A DNA stretch of 64,000 nucleotides from Desulfobulbaceae bacterium. GTDB lineage: Bacteria; Bacteroidota; Ignavibacteria; Kapaibacteriales; UBA2268. The stretch is taken from the NCBI GenBank assembly GCA_018335795.1, contig JAGXRP010000032.1:46654-110653 (forward strand), read 5' to 3'. This document shows positions 27,452-36,650 of this stretch, piece after piece. Under the pieces are notes generated by a model. That model saw only the letters and a program-made list of their open reading frames with translations, was not told where the DNA came from and made no database searches. The first letter of the stretch is position 1; every line of letters starts with the position of its first letter. The position numbers and the translations under genes were made by a program.

Positions 27452-28423
27452 TTAAATAAGTCCTTTTTCGTGTTTAGCCATAAGGTTGCCAATCATATCT
27501 CGAGTCATAGATTGCAAATCATAATCGGGAGTCCAGCCCCATTCTTGACGTGCTGATGTATCATCGATTGATTGAGGCCAAGAATCGGCGATTTTTTGAC
27601 GTGAATCGGGATTATAATCAATCTTGAAATCCGGCAAATGTTTTTTGATTTCGGATGCCAAAGTTTTTGGGTCGAAACTCATCGAAGCAACGTTGAAATC
27701 GCTGTGATGAATCAAATTATCAAAATCTGCTTCTGCCAAATCAATAGTAGCTTTGATACAATCAGGCATATACATCATTGGCAATACAGTGTTTTCGGCA
27801 AGGAAACAGTTGTAGTAATTTTTCTTGACGGCTTCGTAGAATATTTCGACTGCATAATCGGTAGTGCCACCACCGGGCAATGTTTCTGAGGAAATTATCC
27901 CCGGATAACGCAAACCACGGCAATCCAGCCCATACTTTTCGACATAATAATCGCAAAGCAATTCACCGGCAACTTTAGTAATTCCATACATAGAAGTTGG
28001 CTTTAGGACGCTTTCTTGCGGAGTGTTTTCGCGAGGAACACCCTTACCCCATACAGCGATAGAGCTTGGAATGATAATTCGTTTCATTCCATATTTCACA
28101 CCCAAATCTAAAATATTGATAGAGCCGTTCATATTCACATTCCAGCATAGATGCGGATCTTTTTCTCCGGTTGCGGATAAAATTGCAGCCATATGGAATA
28201 TTGAGTCAATATCGTGTTTGATGATGACGGGACGTATAGTTTCGGGGTTTGTCACATCAATCGAATAAAATGGTCCTTCTTCGGCAACTTTACTTGCTGA
28301 GTGTCTAATGTCACTTGCAATGACATTTTCGGTACCATATTTTTTACGCAAAGCAACTGTAAGTTCGGAGCCGATTTGTCCAAGGGCTCCAGTAATCAAG
28401 ATTTTTTTCATATCAGTTTTCAT
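27452..28423 (-). CDS. NAD-dependent L-threonine 3-dehydrogenase, SDR (epimerase-like) type
   Basis: Oxidises threonine to 2-amino-3-oxobutyrate with NAD+; a lyase usually splits that product into glycine and acetyl-CoA. The N-terminal nucleotide site is KILITGALGQIGSELT, the catalytic Tyr/Lys pair is in SMYGITKVAGE, and RYPGIIS with GGGTTDYAVEIFY is typical of the epimerase-like threonine dehydrogenases. It starts 59 bases after hydE on the same strand with no terminator in the gap, so it may belong to the hydrogenase transcript. A generic sugar epimerase is the alternative, but the GGGTTDYAVEIF signature argues against that. Confidence 0.87.
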   Translation of the reverse strand: MKTDMKKILITGALGQIGSELTVALRKKYGTENVIASDIRHSASKVAEEGPFYSIDVTNPETIRPVIIKHDIDSIFHMAAILSATGEKDPHLCWNVNMNGSINILDLGVKYGMKRIIIPSSIAVWGKGVPRENTPQESVLKPTSMYGITKVAGELLCDYYVEKYGLDCRGLRYPGIISSETLPGGGTTDYAVEIFYEAVKKNYYNCFLAENTVLPMMYMPDCIKATIDLAEADFDNLIHHSDFNVASMSFDPKTLASEIKKHLPDFKIDYNPDSRQKIADSWPQSIDDTSARQEWGWTPDYDLQSMTRDMIGNLMAKHEKGLI

Positions 28424-28482
28424 AATTTTTCAAAATGTTCAATAATATAAAACAAAATTAATACTTATTCATGACAAATGTG

Positions 28483-29574
28483 CTAATTATCGCTATTCAT
28501 TCTATTTTTGAAATGAGGCGAGTCGCCATGCTCTCCCCAACCCACGCTATCACCGGCTAAAGTTACACGCGCTTCGATACAATTAAGGCAATCTTCAGCT
28601 TGCTCGTCAGTGCAGGGTTTGTTTTCGTACAATTTATAAAAGTCTCGATAAACGCCCGGAGTAATATTTGGCATAATAATATTTGCCCCTGCATAAAGCG
28701 CCTTTTCCCTTCCCAATTTATCGGATGCTTGCATAGCAGTAGAAGCAGCGATATTAATGTCCTTCATGATAATTCTGAGTACAGCAATCATTTTCAAAGT
28801 CAAGAAAAAACGCTCTTCTAATGGCAAAAGTGAACCGCTGAATTTAAATAGTGGCGTGCTCCGATGTTCGATATATGGGCCCATTCCGCACATATCAATA
28901 TCGAAATCTCGCATAAAAATAATATCGTCAACTAAGTGCTCCAAAATTTGGAACGGGACACCAATCATCACTCCGGTGCCTACTTGGAAACCTGCTTCAC
29001 GTAAATCTCGCAACGCTTGTAAACGCCTATCGTAATCGTGCAATTCATCATTTGGGTGAAGTTTTGCATATAGTTGGCGATTTGATGTTTCGATTCGAAG
29101 CAAATATCTGCGAGCACCTAATTCGCGCCACTCTTTATAAACATCCAAAGTTTGCTCGCCCAAAGATAAAGTGATTCCAATTTCACCTTTTGTCATTTCC
29201 ATTATTTGGGCGATGAGCGAAGAAATTCGTTTCGTAAATGCAGGAGATTGCAATTCGCCTGATTGGATTACCACAGAAGCATAATTATTTTCCCATGCAA
29301 ATCGAACGGATTTCAGCACATCTTCATCGGATACAATATACCGAACTAAATCATGGTTATCTTTTCTGATGCCACAATATAGGCAGTTTTTGGCACAATA
29401 ATTCGATAATTCGACAAGCCCGCGAAAATACGTTTTCTTGTCAACATATTTTTCTTTTACTTCATTCGCTTTTTTAAACAATTGCTTTGCATCTTCGAAA
29501 CTCATTGCTAATAATTCACGGATTTCATCTCTGCCAAGCTCGTCTTTCTCGAGAATTTCATTGTAATTAATCAT
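28483..29574 (-). CDS. hydE: [FeFe]-hydrogenase H-cluster radical-SAM maturase HydE
   Basis: Radical-SAM enzyme that processes the Fe(CO)2(CN)(Cys) unit made by HydG on the way to the [2Fe] subcluster. The iron-sulfur motif CAKNCLYCGIRK places Cys60, Cys64 and Cys67. VVIQSGE, TLSLGE and GVMIGVPFQ match HydE, and normal length (363) separates it from BioB and PylB. It shares one base with the stop region of hydG, so the two are translated together. Confidence 0.94.
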   Translation of the reverse strand: MINYNEILEKDELGRDEIRELLAMSFEDAKQLFKKANEVKEKYVDKKTYFRGLVELSNYCAKNCLYCGIRKDNHDLVRYIVSDEDVLKSVRFAWENNYASVVIQSGELQSPAFTKRISSLIAQIMEMTKGEIGITLSLGEQTLDVYKEWRELGARRYLLRIETSNRQLYAKLHPNDELHDYDRRLQALRDLREAGFQVGTGVMIGVPFQILEHLVDDIIFMRDFDIDMCGMGPYIEHRSTPLFKFSGSLLPLEERFFLTLKMIAVLRIIMKDINIAASTAMQASDKLGREKALYAGANIIMPNITPGVYRDFYKLYENKPCTDEQAEDCLNCIEARVTLAGDSVGWGEHGDSPHFKNRMNSDN

Positions 29575-31001
29575 CAGAAATATAGGTCCCTTCTGCCCTG
29601 CTTGACTAAATCGAGCTTATCTTTCAAAGTTCTGACATTGGTGTCAACAGCTAATTCTTGGATTTTATCTTCGATAAGGTTATAGCCCAAAATTTTTGTT
29701 TCTGGGCTTGCATAGTCCTCGAGATATTCAGCAAGAGTTAGAATCGCATTTGGTGAGCATAATTTCTTGATAAAACCGGGCACCGAGAATTCCATAAAAT
29801 GCTCCCCTGTCCGACCCATACGATAGCAAGCTGTGCAAAATGACGGTATGTAGCCGTGTTCAAGTAATTCGTGAATAACTTCAGCAAGTGAGCGATTATC
29901 GTTGAGAGTGAATTGCTCTCTGTTGATATTTTGCAAATGCTTATTTTCTTCGCTATATCCACCCAATTCAATATTCGAGCCGCCATCAATTTGCGAAACA
30001 CCGAATTGCAGAACTTGGTCACGAATTTCTGCGGATTCCCTTGCAGTCAAAATCATTCCTGTATATGGCACTGCAAGTCTTAAAATTGCTACAAGCCGGG
30101 TAAATTCATCATCAGAAACTATGTAGGACAAATCAATATCCATCTCTGATGCTAATTGGATTCGTGGAAATGAAATCGTATGTGGACCAACATTGTAAAC
30201 AGCTTCCAAGTGGTTGACATGGCGCACAAGCCCGAGCACTTCGTATTTCCAATCATACAAACCAAACAGTGCGCCGATACCAACATCATCAATTCCGGCT
30301 TCCTGTGCTCTGTCCATAGCTGTCAATCGCCACTCGTAGTTACGTTTCATGCCTGAAAGATGGACTTTTTTGTAGGTTTCCTCGTGGTATGTTTCCTGGA
30401 AAATCTGGTATGTTCCGATTTTAGAATCACGAATAATTCTGAATCCGTCAATGTCTTGGGGTGCAGCATTAATATTTACTCTGCGGATTTCACCATTATC
30501 TTGCTTGACCGAATAAACTGTATTGACTGTATTGGCGATAAATTCAGGTGTATAATGTTGATGCTCGCCGAACGCAAGTACAAGTCGCTTGTGACCATTT
30601 TTTTCGAGTGATTGAACTTCTTTAACGAGTTCTTGCTGAAGCAAAGTTTTGCGTATAATTTCTTTATTAGAGTGCTTAAAGCCACAATAGGAGCAGTTAT
30701 TCGAACAGTAATTACCAATATACAGAGGTGCAAATAATACAATTCTTTCACCATACACTTTACGTTTTAGTTCTTTAGCGCCTTCCTTGATTGCCTCAAT
30801 AGATTCTGCATCATTTGCATTGAGCAATATTGCGGTTTCTTGGAGTGAAAGGCGATTTTTGTCAAGAGATTTTTGTATTATTTCCTTAACTTGCTCGAAA
30901 TTGGATTTCGTATCACGGATAAAAGATTGGATTTCATCGTTATCAATGAATGGAACCATTGGTTCATCGGGAATAATATATTTTTGGGGATAATAAATCA
31001 T
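29574..31001 (-). CDS. hydG: [FeFe]-hydrogenase H-cluster radical-SAM tyrosine lyase HydG
   Basis: Cleaves tyrosine and turns the fragment into the CO and CN- ligands of the H-cluster. The radical-SAM motif CSNNCSYCGF gives Cys99, Cys103 and Cys106. The C-terminal CTACYRMGRTGEHFM carries the CxxC that holds HydG's second, CO/CN-forming cluster; this tail separates it from ThiH. At 475 residues it has full length. It follows the TM1266-type gene by 15 bases. Confidence 0.96.
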   Translation of the reverse strand: MIYYPQKYIIPDEPMVPFIDNDEIQSFIRDTKSNFEQVKEIIQKSLDKNRLSLQETAILLNANDAESIEAIKEGAKELKRKVYGERIVLFAPLYIGNYCSNNCSYCGFKHSNKEIIRKTLLQQELVKEVQSLEKNGHKRLVLAFGEHQHYTPEFIANTVNTVYSVKQDNGEIRRVNINAAPQDIDGFRIIRDSKIGTYQIFQETYHEETYKKVHLSGMKRNYEWRLTAMDRAQEAGIDDVGIGALFGLYDWKYEVLGLVRHVNHLEAVYNVGPHTISFPRIQLASEMDIDLSYIVSDDEFTRLVAILRLAVPYTGMILTARESAEIRDQVLQFGVSQIDGGSNIELGGYSEENKHLQNINREQFTLNDNRSLAEVIHELLEHGYIPSFCTACYRMGRTGEHFMEFSVPGFIKKLCSPNAILTLAEYLEDYASPETKILGYNLIEDKIQELAVDTNVRTLKDKLDLVKQGRRDLYF

Positions 31002-31016
31002 TTCAATACCTTGCCG

Positions 31017-31268
31017 TTAGATGTCATTTTTAATTAAAACTGAGCGACATTTTAAGCCTTTAATTTTGCCTAATCTGCCTGATAATATGCTGATTTGTTC
31101 AGTTGTACCTTCAATAATCAGTGACATGACACTTTGCTTTCTACCTTGGAGAGTAATACCGTGGCGGCTGAGAATAATAGAGGAATTCTGAGATATTGTA
31201 TTGTTTAATATCTCTACACAAGATTTATCTTCGATAAGAATAATCATTGTTCCTAATCTCTTTTCCAT
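31017..31268 (-). CDS. TM1266-family small ACT-like protein (iron-only hydrogenase system regulator)
   Basis: About 83 residues with the start MEKRLGTMIILIEDKSCVEILN, one ACT-like alpha/beta unit, and the family tendency to sit inside [FeFe]-hydrogenase maturation operons. It has been named a putative iron-only hydrogenase system regulator; its biochemical role is not established. The frame runs up to an ATG at 31301, but ATG 31268 has GAGGAA about nine bases upstream and matches the family start. It lies between hydA and hydG on the same strand. Confidence 0.8.
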   Translation of the reverse strand: MEKRLGTMIILIEDKSCVEILNNTISQNSSIILSRHGITLQGRKQSVMSLIIEGTTEQISILSGRLGKIKGLKCRSVLIKNDI

Positions 31269-31353
31269 CGGTAATTCCTCAAGATAAGAATCATTGAGCA
31301 TGACACATTGAGCTTAATAAAAATCAAGCTCTCCGTATTTTATATATAATTAT

Positions 31354-31383
31354 GATATGCTCCGCTCGAAAACGGAGCATATC
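31354..31383 (-). other. stem-loop between hydA and the regulator-maturase genes
   Basis: Perfect 11-bp inverted repeat (GATATGCTCCG at 31354-31364 and its complement at 31373-31383) with an eight-base loop, 15 bases after the hydA stop. No T-run follows on the minus strand, so it is not a simple terminator. It could stabilise or process the mRNA between structural and maturase genes. Confidence 0.7.
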
Positions 31384-31397
31384 GTAAGAATTATTAA

Positions 31398-33212
31398 CTA
31401 ATATCTGTTGCGCTTAGTGTAGTGTGTATGTAATAACTTGTGTGACTTATGACCCAAAGGTCCGTCTTTTAGGAATTCATCATAAATTTGCTTGATTTCG
31501 GGATTTTCGTGCGATTTGCGTAATTTGCAATCCGAATCTTCTTGGTAAATAGCTTTGATGCGTTCCATTCTTACCTTGTCATTAGTTGGGATAGGTTGAC
31601 CACCACCACCAATACATCCGCCGGGACAAGCCATAATCTCAATAAAATGATAAGGTGAAGTTCCGTCTTTTATTTGGTCCATAATGATGCGAGCATTCTT
31701 CAGACCATGTGCTACGGCGACTCTAAGTTCGACCCCTTCGAGGAAACTGTATGCTTCGAGACAGTTCTCGAGTTTCACTGCTGCATGTTTGATACCTTCC
31801 AATCCGCGAACGGGTTCGATATTCAATCTGTCAAATGGCACATCTCTGCCGGTTATAAGTTCGTAAGCTGTCCGAAGAGCAGCTTCCATAACACCACCTG
31901 TAGCACCGAAAATAACCGCTGCACCTGTAGAATCGCCCATAATGCTATCAAAATCAGAATCGGAAATTTCCGAGAAATCAATACCTGCTTGTTTTATCAT
32001 ATGTCCGATTTCTCTGGTTGTAAGCCCGGCGTCTATATCTTGATAACCGCTGGATTTCATTTCCGGACGATTTGCTTCAAATTTCTTTGCAGCACATGGC
32101 ATAGCAGCTACGCTGACAATATTTTCGGGTTTGACACCGATTTTTTCAGCATAATAAGTCTTAGCCAAAGCACCAAACATTTGTTGCGGAGATTTGCATG
32201 TTGACAAGTGCCCAAGATGTTCGGGATACATGTGTTCGATAAATTTAACCCAACCCGGTGAGCAAGAAGTAATCATCGGTAGTGCAACTGAATCGTCTTC
32301 ATCTTTGATTTTGCTCTTGAGTCTGCCCAAAAGTTCTGTGCCTTCTTCGACAATTGTCAAATCTGCAGTATAGTTGGTATCAAGTACGGAATCAAATCCG
32401 ATTTTTTTCAATGCAGCAACCATTTTACCTGTTACATGTGCTCCGGGTGGATAGCCTAACATTTCACCGATTGCTACTCTGACTGATGGTGCAGTATTGA
32501 TAACGACATGTTTTTTCTCATCGCCAATTGCTTCCCAAATATTATCGAAATATCTTCTTTCGGTTAGAGCACCTGTTGGGCAATGAATAATGCATTGTCC
32601 GCAATTGACACAAACAACTTCATTCATAGGCAAATCCATGAAAGTGGAAATCTTCATGTCTTTACCTTTGTGAGCAACTGTAATAGCGTTAACATGTTGC
32701 AATTCTGCACAAGTTCGGACGCAACGTTGACATCTGACGCATTTACTATCGTCTTTTTCTATACTCCATGATGAACGGTCAACTTGAAGACCGGACTTTA
32801 AGACGCTAAGATATGTGTTGTTGTCCACATTATATTCCGAAGCTAGAGCTTGAAGCTCGCAATTAGTCGAGCGATAGCAAGTTGTGCATTGGGTATTATG
32901 TTCAGAAACAAGCAAAGCAATCAAGTCCTTACGTGCACTTCTGACTTTTGGGGTATTGGTTTTGATTACCATATTTTGCTCGCAAGGTGCAGCGCAAGAA
33001 GCAGTTAAGTTTTTAGCCCCTTCGACTTCCACAACACAAACTCTGCAATTACCGGCAACACAAAGGTCTTCATGATGGCACAATGTCGGGATACGAACAT
33101 TAATTTTACGTGCGGCTTCCAAAATTGTAGTACCTTTCTCGATACTAACATCAATACCGTTAATTTTTACACTGATGATATTTTTAATACTTTCCATTTT
33201 TTTCTTCTTCAT
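31398..33212 (-). CDS. hydA: [FeFe]-hydrogenase catalytic subunit HydA (HndD-like, NAD(P)-linked type)
   Basis: Makes or oxidises H2 at the H-cluster. Domains in order: plant-type [2Fe-2S] (Cys45, 56, 59, 73); the His-ligated cluster HNTQCTTCYRSTNC (His105, Cys109, 112, 118); two [4Fe-4S] sites (Cys158/161/164/168 and Cys201/204/207/211); then the H-domain with TSCSPGW (315-321), MPCAAKKFE (371-379) and MACPGGCIGGGGQP (from 527); finally the small-subunit-like tail. The first H-cluster motif has Ser where the usual TSCCPxW has its second Cys. The domain order is that of HydA/HndD in multisubunit hydrogenases. hydB ends 17 bases upstream. Start at MKKKKMES or at the internal Met6. Confidence 0.96.
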   Translation of the reverse strand: MKKKKMESIKNIISVKINGIDVSIEKGTTILEAARKINVRIPTLCHHEDLCVAGNCRVCVVEVEGAKNLTASCAAPCEQNMVIKTNTPKVRSARKDLIALLVSEHNTQCTTCYRSTNCELQALASEYNVDNNTYLSVLKSGLQVDRSSWSIEKDDSKCVRCQRCVRTCAELQHVNAITVAHKGKDMKISTFMDLPMNEVVCVNCGQCIIHCPTGALTERRYFDNIWEAIGDEKKHVVINTAPSVRVAIGEMLGYPPGAHVTGKMVAALKKIGFDSVLDTNYTADLTIVEEGTELLGRLKSKIKDEDDSVALPMITSCSPGWVKFIEHMYPEHLGHLSTCKSPQQMFGALAKTYYAEKIGVKPENIVSVAAMPCAAKKFEANRPEMKSSGYQDIDAGLTTREIGHMIKQAGIDFSEISDSDFDSIMGDSTGAAVIFGATGGVMEAALRTAYELITGRDVPFDRLNIEPVRGLEGIKHAAVKLENCLEAYSFLEGVELRVAVAHGLKNARIIMDQIKDGTSPYHFIEIMACPGGCIGGGGQPIPTNDKVRMERIKAIYQEDSDCKLRKSHENPEIKQIYDEFLKDGPLGHKSHKLLHTHYTKRNRY

Positions 33213-33229
33213 TTTAATTCGATAAATTG

Positions 33230-34411
33230 TTAATAAATCATTTCTTCACGGAAATTGTCAACAATTGACGAGAAGGAATTAGCCACAGACTGTCCTAATC
33301 CACATTTAGCTGTAATCTTCATTGTATCAGTAAGTTTCAGCAATTGTTGGAGATATTCAGGGTCTTTATCACCACGTTTTACAGCTTCAATTCCGACTTT
33401 GAGTTGTTGGCACCCAATTCGGCAAGGAGTGCATTGACCGCATGACTCTTCTTCGAAAAAGTCAAGGTAATTTCTGAGTACATTGTACATAGAACGTGAA
33501 CTGTTGAAAATCATCATCGAACCACCAGTAGGCAATGAATCACCAGTCAAACCACCGGGGAATCCAATCGTTGTAGATTGGAATTTTTTTCGTGGAACAC
33601 AAAAACCGGATGCACCACCGACTTGAACAGCTTTAGTATCTCCGTCTCCAAATTCGCGAACGAATTCATCTAATGACAAACCGAATTCTAAATCATAAAT
33701 GCCGGGTCTTGGTGTATCGCCCGAAACCGAGAATAATTTGGAGCCATGGGAATCTTGGATACCGAGTTTTTTGAATTCTTCGACACCGATTCTGCTGACA
33801 ACTTGAGCTGAGACCAAAGTTTCAACATTGTTGACAACAGTTGGTTTGCCCAAATATCCATTATTTGTGGGGAATGGTGGTTTATTTCGAGGTTCGCCTC
33901 TAAAACCTTCCATTGAGTTGAGTAACGCAGTTTCTTCGCCGCATACATAAGCACCACTACCCAGAAATACTTCAACATTGAAATCAAGTTCTAATTTGAA
34001 ACAATTTTTATGGAATTCAGCGATTTCTCTTTCCAGATGTGGCACTAAATATTTATATTCGCCGCGCAAGTATATATAACCTTTTTTGGCACCGGTAACA
34101 TAGGCACAAATTCCCATCCCGGCTAATACTTTTTTGGGTACTATAGTAAGAATTTCTCTATCTTTGAAAGTGCCCGGTTCGCCTTCGTCTGCATTACAAA
34201 CCACGAATTTTTCATCGCCCTCGGCAGCAGCAGCAAACTTCCATTTCAAACCGGTCAAAAATCCTGCCCCTCCTCTACCTTTCAATCCCGAATCTATCAA
34301 ATCTGAGATAATATCCTTGGGGGCGCGTTTCAAAGCTTTTTCCATTACTTGGTATGGACTTTCCGGATGGATTCCAAGTATTACATCTAATCTTTTTAAT
34401 CTTTCTTGCAT
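33230..34411 (-). CDS. hydB: hydrogenase NADH-binding flavoprotein subunit HydB/HndC, NuoF core only
   Basis: Carries FMN and the NAD(H) site and passes electrons to or from HydA. Visible: GRGGAGF (45-51) and NADEGEPGTFKDR (73-85) for FMN/NADH, GSGAYVCGEETALLNSMEG, and the NuoF-type [4Fe-4S] site Cys324-Cys327-Cys330 with Cys370. The protein is only 393 residues. HydB of the well-studied bifurcating enzymes is near 600 and has an N-terminal thioredoxin-like [2Fe-2S] domain plus a C-terminal two-cluster ferredoxin domain; both are absent here. The start MQERLKRLDV is close after hydC (nine bases), so truncation by a wrong start is not the explanation. Confidence 0.94.
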   Translation of the reverse strand: MQERLKRLDVILGIHPESPYQVMEKALKRAPKDIISDLIDSGLKGRGGAGFLTGLKWKFAAAAEGDEKFVVCNADEGEPGTFKDREILTIVPKKVLAGMGICAYVTGAKKGYIYLRGEYKYLVPHLEREIAEFHKNCFKLELDFNVEVFLGSGAYVCGEETALLNSMEGFRGEPRNKPPFPTNNGYLGKPTVVNNVETLVSAQVVSRIGVEEFKKLGIQDSHGSKLFSVSGDTPRPGIYDLEFGLSLDEFVREFGDGDTKAVQVGGASGFCVPRKKFQSTTIGFPGGLTGDSLPTGGSMMIFNSSRSMYNVLRNYLDFFEEESCGQCTPCRIGCQQLKVGIEAVKRGDKDPEYLQQLLKLTDTMKITAKCGLGQSVANSFSSIVDNFREEMIY

Positions 34412-34420
34412 TTTATGTTC

Positions 34421-34888
34421 CTAATCTCTGTTTTTGTAATCGGTGATAATTTCCCGTATTGATTCGGGTGTCAAATTTGTGTAAACATCATCATTGACAA
34501 GCATAGCCGGACCTTTGTGGCACCAACCTAAGCAGTTTGTATATAAAAGCGAGAACTTTCGATTCAGCGTAGTTTCGCCCACTTTTATTTTCAGTATGTT
34601 TTCTAAAGTATCCACAATTTGGTTTTTATCGTGCATATCACAAACGATAGTTTTGCATACGCGAATCACAAATTTGCCACGCGGAACTGTATCAAGAAAA
34701 CTGTAGAAGGTAGATTTACCATATACATCGGCTGACGACAAATCGAGATTGCGAGCTATGGATACCATAGCTTCATCTGACACGAAGTGCTCTATATCGT
34801 AAACTCCTTGTAAAATCGGCAAAAGACTCTCTCGTTTGTTTCCATATTTGTCAACGAGTTCTTTTACCATCGTATCGGTTTTGGTCAT
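34421..34888 (-). CDS. hydC: hydrogenase [2Fe-2S] subunit HydC/HndA (NuoE-like)
   Basis: Thioredoxin-like ferredoxin subunit that completes the HydABC trimer. The four cluster ligands are Cys78, Cys83 (VCKTIVC), Cys119 and Cys123 (NCLGWC), followed by GPAMLVNDDVY. The N-terminal helical part (LLPILQGVYDIEHFVSDEAMVSIA) is typical of NuoE. It is the first gene of the minus-strand run hydC-hydB-hydA-regulator-hydG-hydE. A TAGTTTTG box about 100 bases upstream could be its promoter. No other complex I genes are near, so this is not nuoE. Confidence 0.93.
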   Translation of the reverse strand: MTKTDTMVKELVDKYGNKRESLLPILQGVYDIEHFVSDEAMVSIARNLDLSSADVYGKSTFYSFLDTVPRGKFVIRVCKTIVCDMHDKNQIVDTLENILKIKVGETTLNRKFSLLYTNCLGWCHKGPAMLVNDDVYTNLTPESIREIITDYKNRD

Positions 34889-35203
34889 TGCAACACCTTT
34901 TAAATGTTATTTTAAATTAATTGTTAATAAATTCACTTATTATTGATATTTTTCTTGACTTTATTTATACATTTGTATCAATATACTATGCAAAACTACG
35001 TAAATAACTCAAATAATGCAAGAAAAATCGTCAAATAATTCACTATTTATCAATTACTTAGTTAAGTGCAAACTTAGATATGATGAATAGTTTTCCCGAT
35101 GCAATTCTAAAATGAATTTTAGTTATGGCTTACTTTTTTTAAAATTTATTTATTACAAAAATTTCACTACTTTTATGAACAAATAAAAAATGATTGATTG
35201 AAT
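34889..35203. promoter_or_regulatory. divergent regulatory region between hydC and the lyase-hydF pair
   Basis: This 315-base AT-rich gap must hold the promoters of both hydrogenase units. On the minus strand, CAAAACTA at 34991-34998 reads TAGTTTTG, and CAAACTTA at 35069-35076 reads TAAGTTTG; both match TAnnTTTG. A perfect palindrome, CTAAAAT-GA-ATTTTAG, lies at 35107-35122 and is a candidate operator. I could not find a -33 TTTG at good spacing for either box, nor a convincing plus-strand promoter close to 35204. Confidence 0.45.
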
Positions 35204-36650
35204 ATGCGAACAGAAAAAGACCAACTCGGAACTTGTGATATACCTAAGGATACTTTATATGGCATTCATTCGGTTAGGGCAAAGCACAACTTCCCCGACA
35301 ATACGAGATTCAGTATAGAGTGGTACAAAGCGGTCAGCATTGTCAAGCTCGCTTACTATTTAAATTACGAAAAATTTGCTCAAGCTGTACAAGGTAAATT
35401 CAATTCAGAAGATTTGCCGTTAAAGCTAATCGAACCTGAAATCGTATCAGCAATGATTAGGTCAGCAGATGAGATGTCGAAAGGTAAATATTTCGAGCAT
35501 TTTATAGTTCCGGCGATTCAAGGTGGTGCAGGGACGAGTGCGAATATGAATATCAATGAAATTATCGCTAATTCTGCTTTGTTGTCATTAGGTCATAATT
35601 GCGGCGATTATCACATAATTGACCCTATCGAACATGCCAATATTTATCAATCCACGAACGATGTTATTCCAACAGCGTTGAGAATAGCAGTGATGGGTTT
35701 GCTCGAGCAATTGGAAAAATCTATCAATGATACGCGCGCAATTTTTGAGAAACTCGAAAAAGAGCATAATTTCACCTTGAGATTAGCTTATACACAGATG
35801 CAAGCTGCAGTGCCCACCACATTCGGCAAACTTTTTTCTGCTTATACGGAAGCTTTGTGGCGGGATTGGTGGCGTGTTTCGAAATGCTTCGAGAGAATCA
35901 AAGTTGTCAATATCGGTGGTAGTGCCGCAGGAACAGGGCTAACGGTGCCACGATATTTTATAATGGAAGTGCCGAATATTTTGAAGAATATAACGAATTT
36001 GCCGGTTACGAGAAGTGAAAATTTAACCGATGCTACTTCCAATCAAGACACGCTCGTTGAAGTTCATGCTATACTGAAGTCTCATGCCGTAAATTTAGAA
36101 AAAATTGTCTCGGATTTGCGGCTGCTATCATCCGATATTGGAGAAAAATCTATCAACTTGCCGCCATTGCAAGCAGGTTCGTCAATCATGCCCGGAAAAG
36201 TAAATCCCGTGGTGAATGAATTTGTCATCGAAGTTTCCCATATTATCTATGCTCATGACCAGCTAATAACCGGATTAACAGCGATGGGCTGCTTAGATTT
36301 AAATGCGTATTTGCCGGCAATCGGGCATTATTTAATCAGTAGTTTAAAACTTCTCATAGCGGCTAACGAAACTATGAGCAAGAACTTAATCTCAAAACTG
36401 ACTATAAACGAAGATGAATCTACCGAAAAAGTTATGATGAGTCCTACAATTAGTACAGCATTATTACCTCATATAGGTTATCATAAAGCAGCACAATTGT
36501 CAAATATTATGGTAACACAATCTATAGACATAATTGAAGCCAATCGTCAATTAAAAATTATTGAAGAGCATATTTTGGTGGATTTGATAAAAGCAGAGAA
36601 TTTGAACAAATTAGGATTTTCAGTCAGCGAATTAATATCGAATAAGACAA

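Noticed and set aside
29574..31001. ThiH (thiamine tyrosine lyase) for the HydG gene
   Set aside because: The protein has the C-terminal CTACYR extension that ThiH lacks and it lies in a hydrogenase operon.
30360..34706. Open frames on the strand opposite the hydrogenase genes, for example 31674-32204 and 34494-34706
   Set aside because: They mirror strongly conserved coding sequence, have no sensible N-termini or motifs, and vanish as soon as the real frames are accepted.
31398..34888. NuoE-NuoF-NuoG of respiratory complex I
   Set aside because: The large subunit carries all three H-cluster motifs and the maturases HydE, HydF and HydG are adjacent; no other nuo genes are present.
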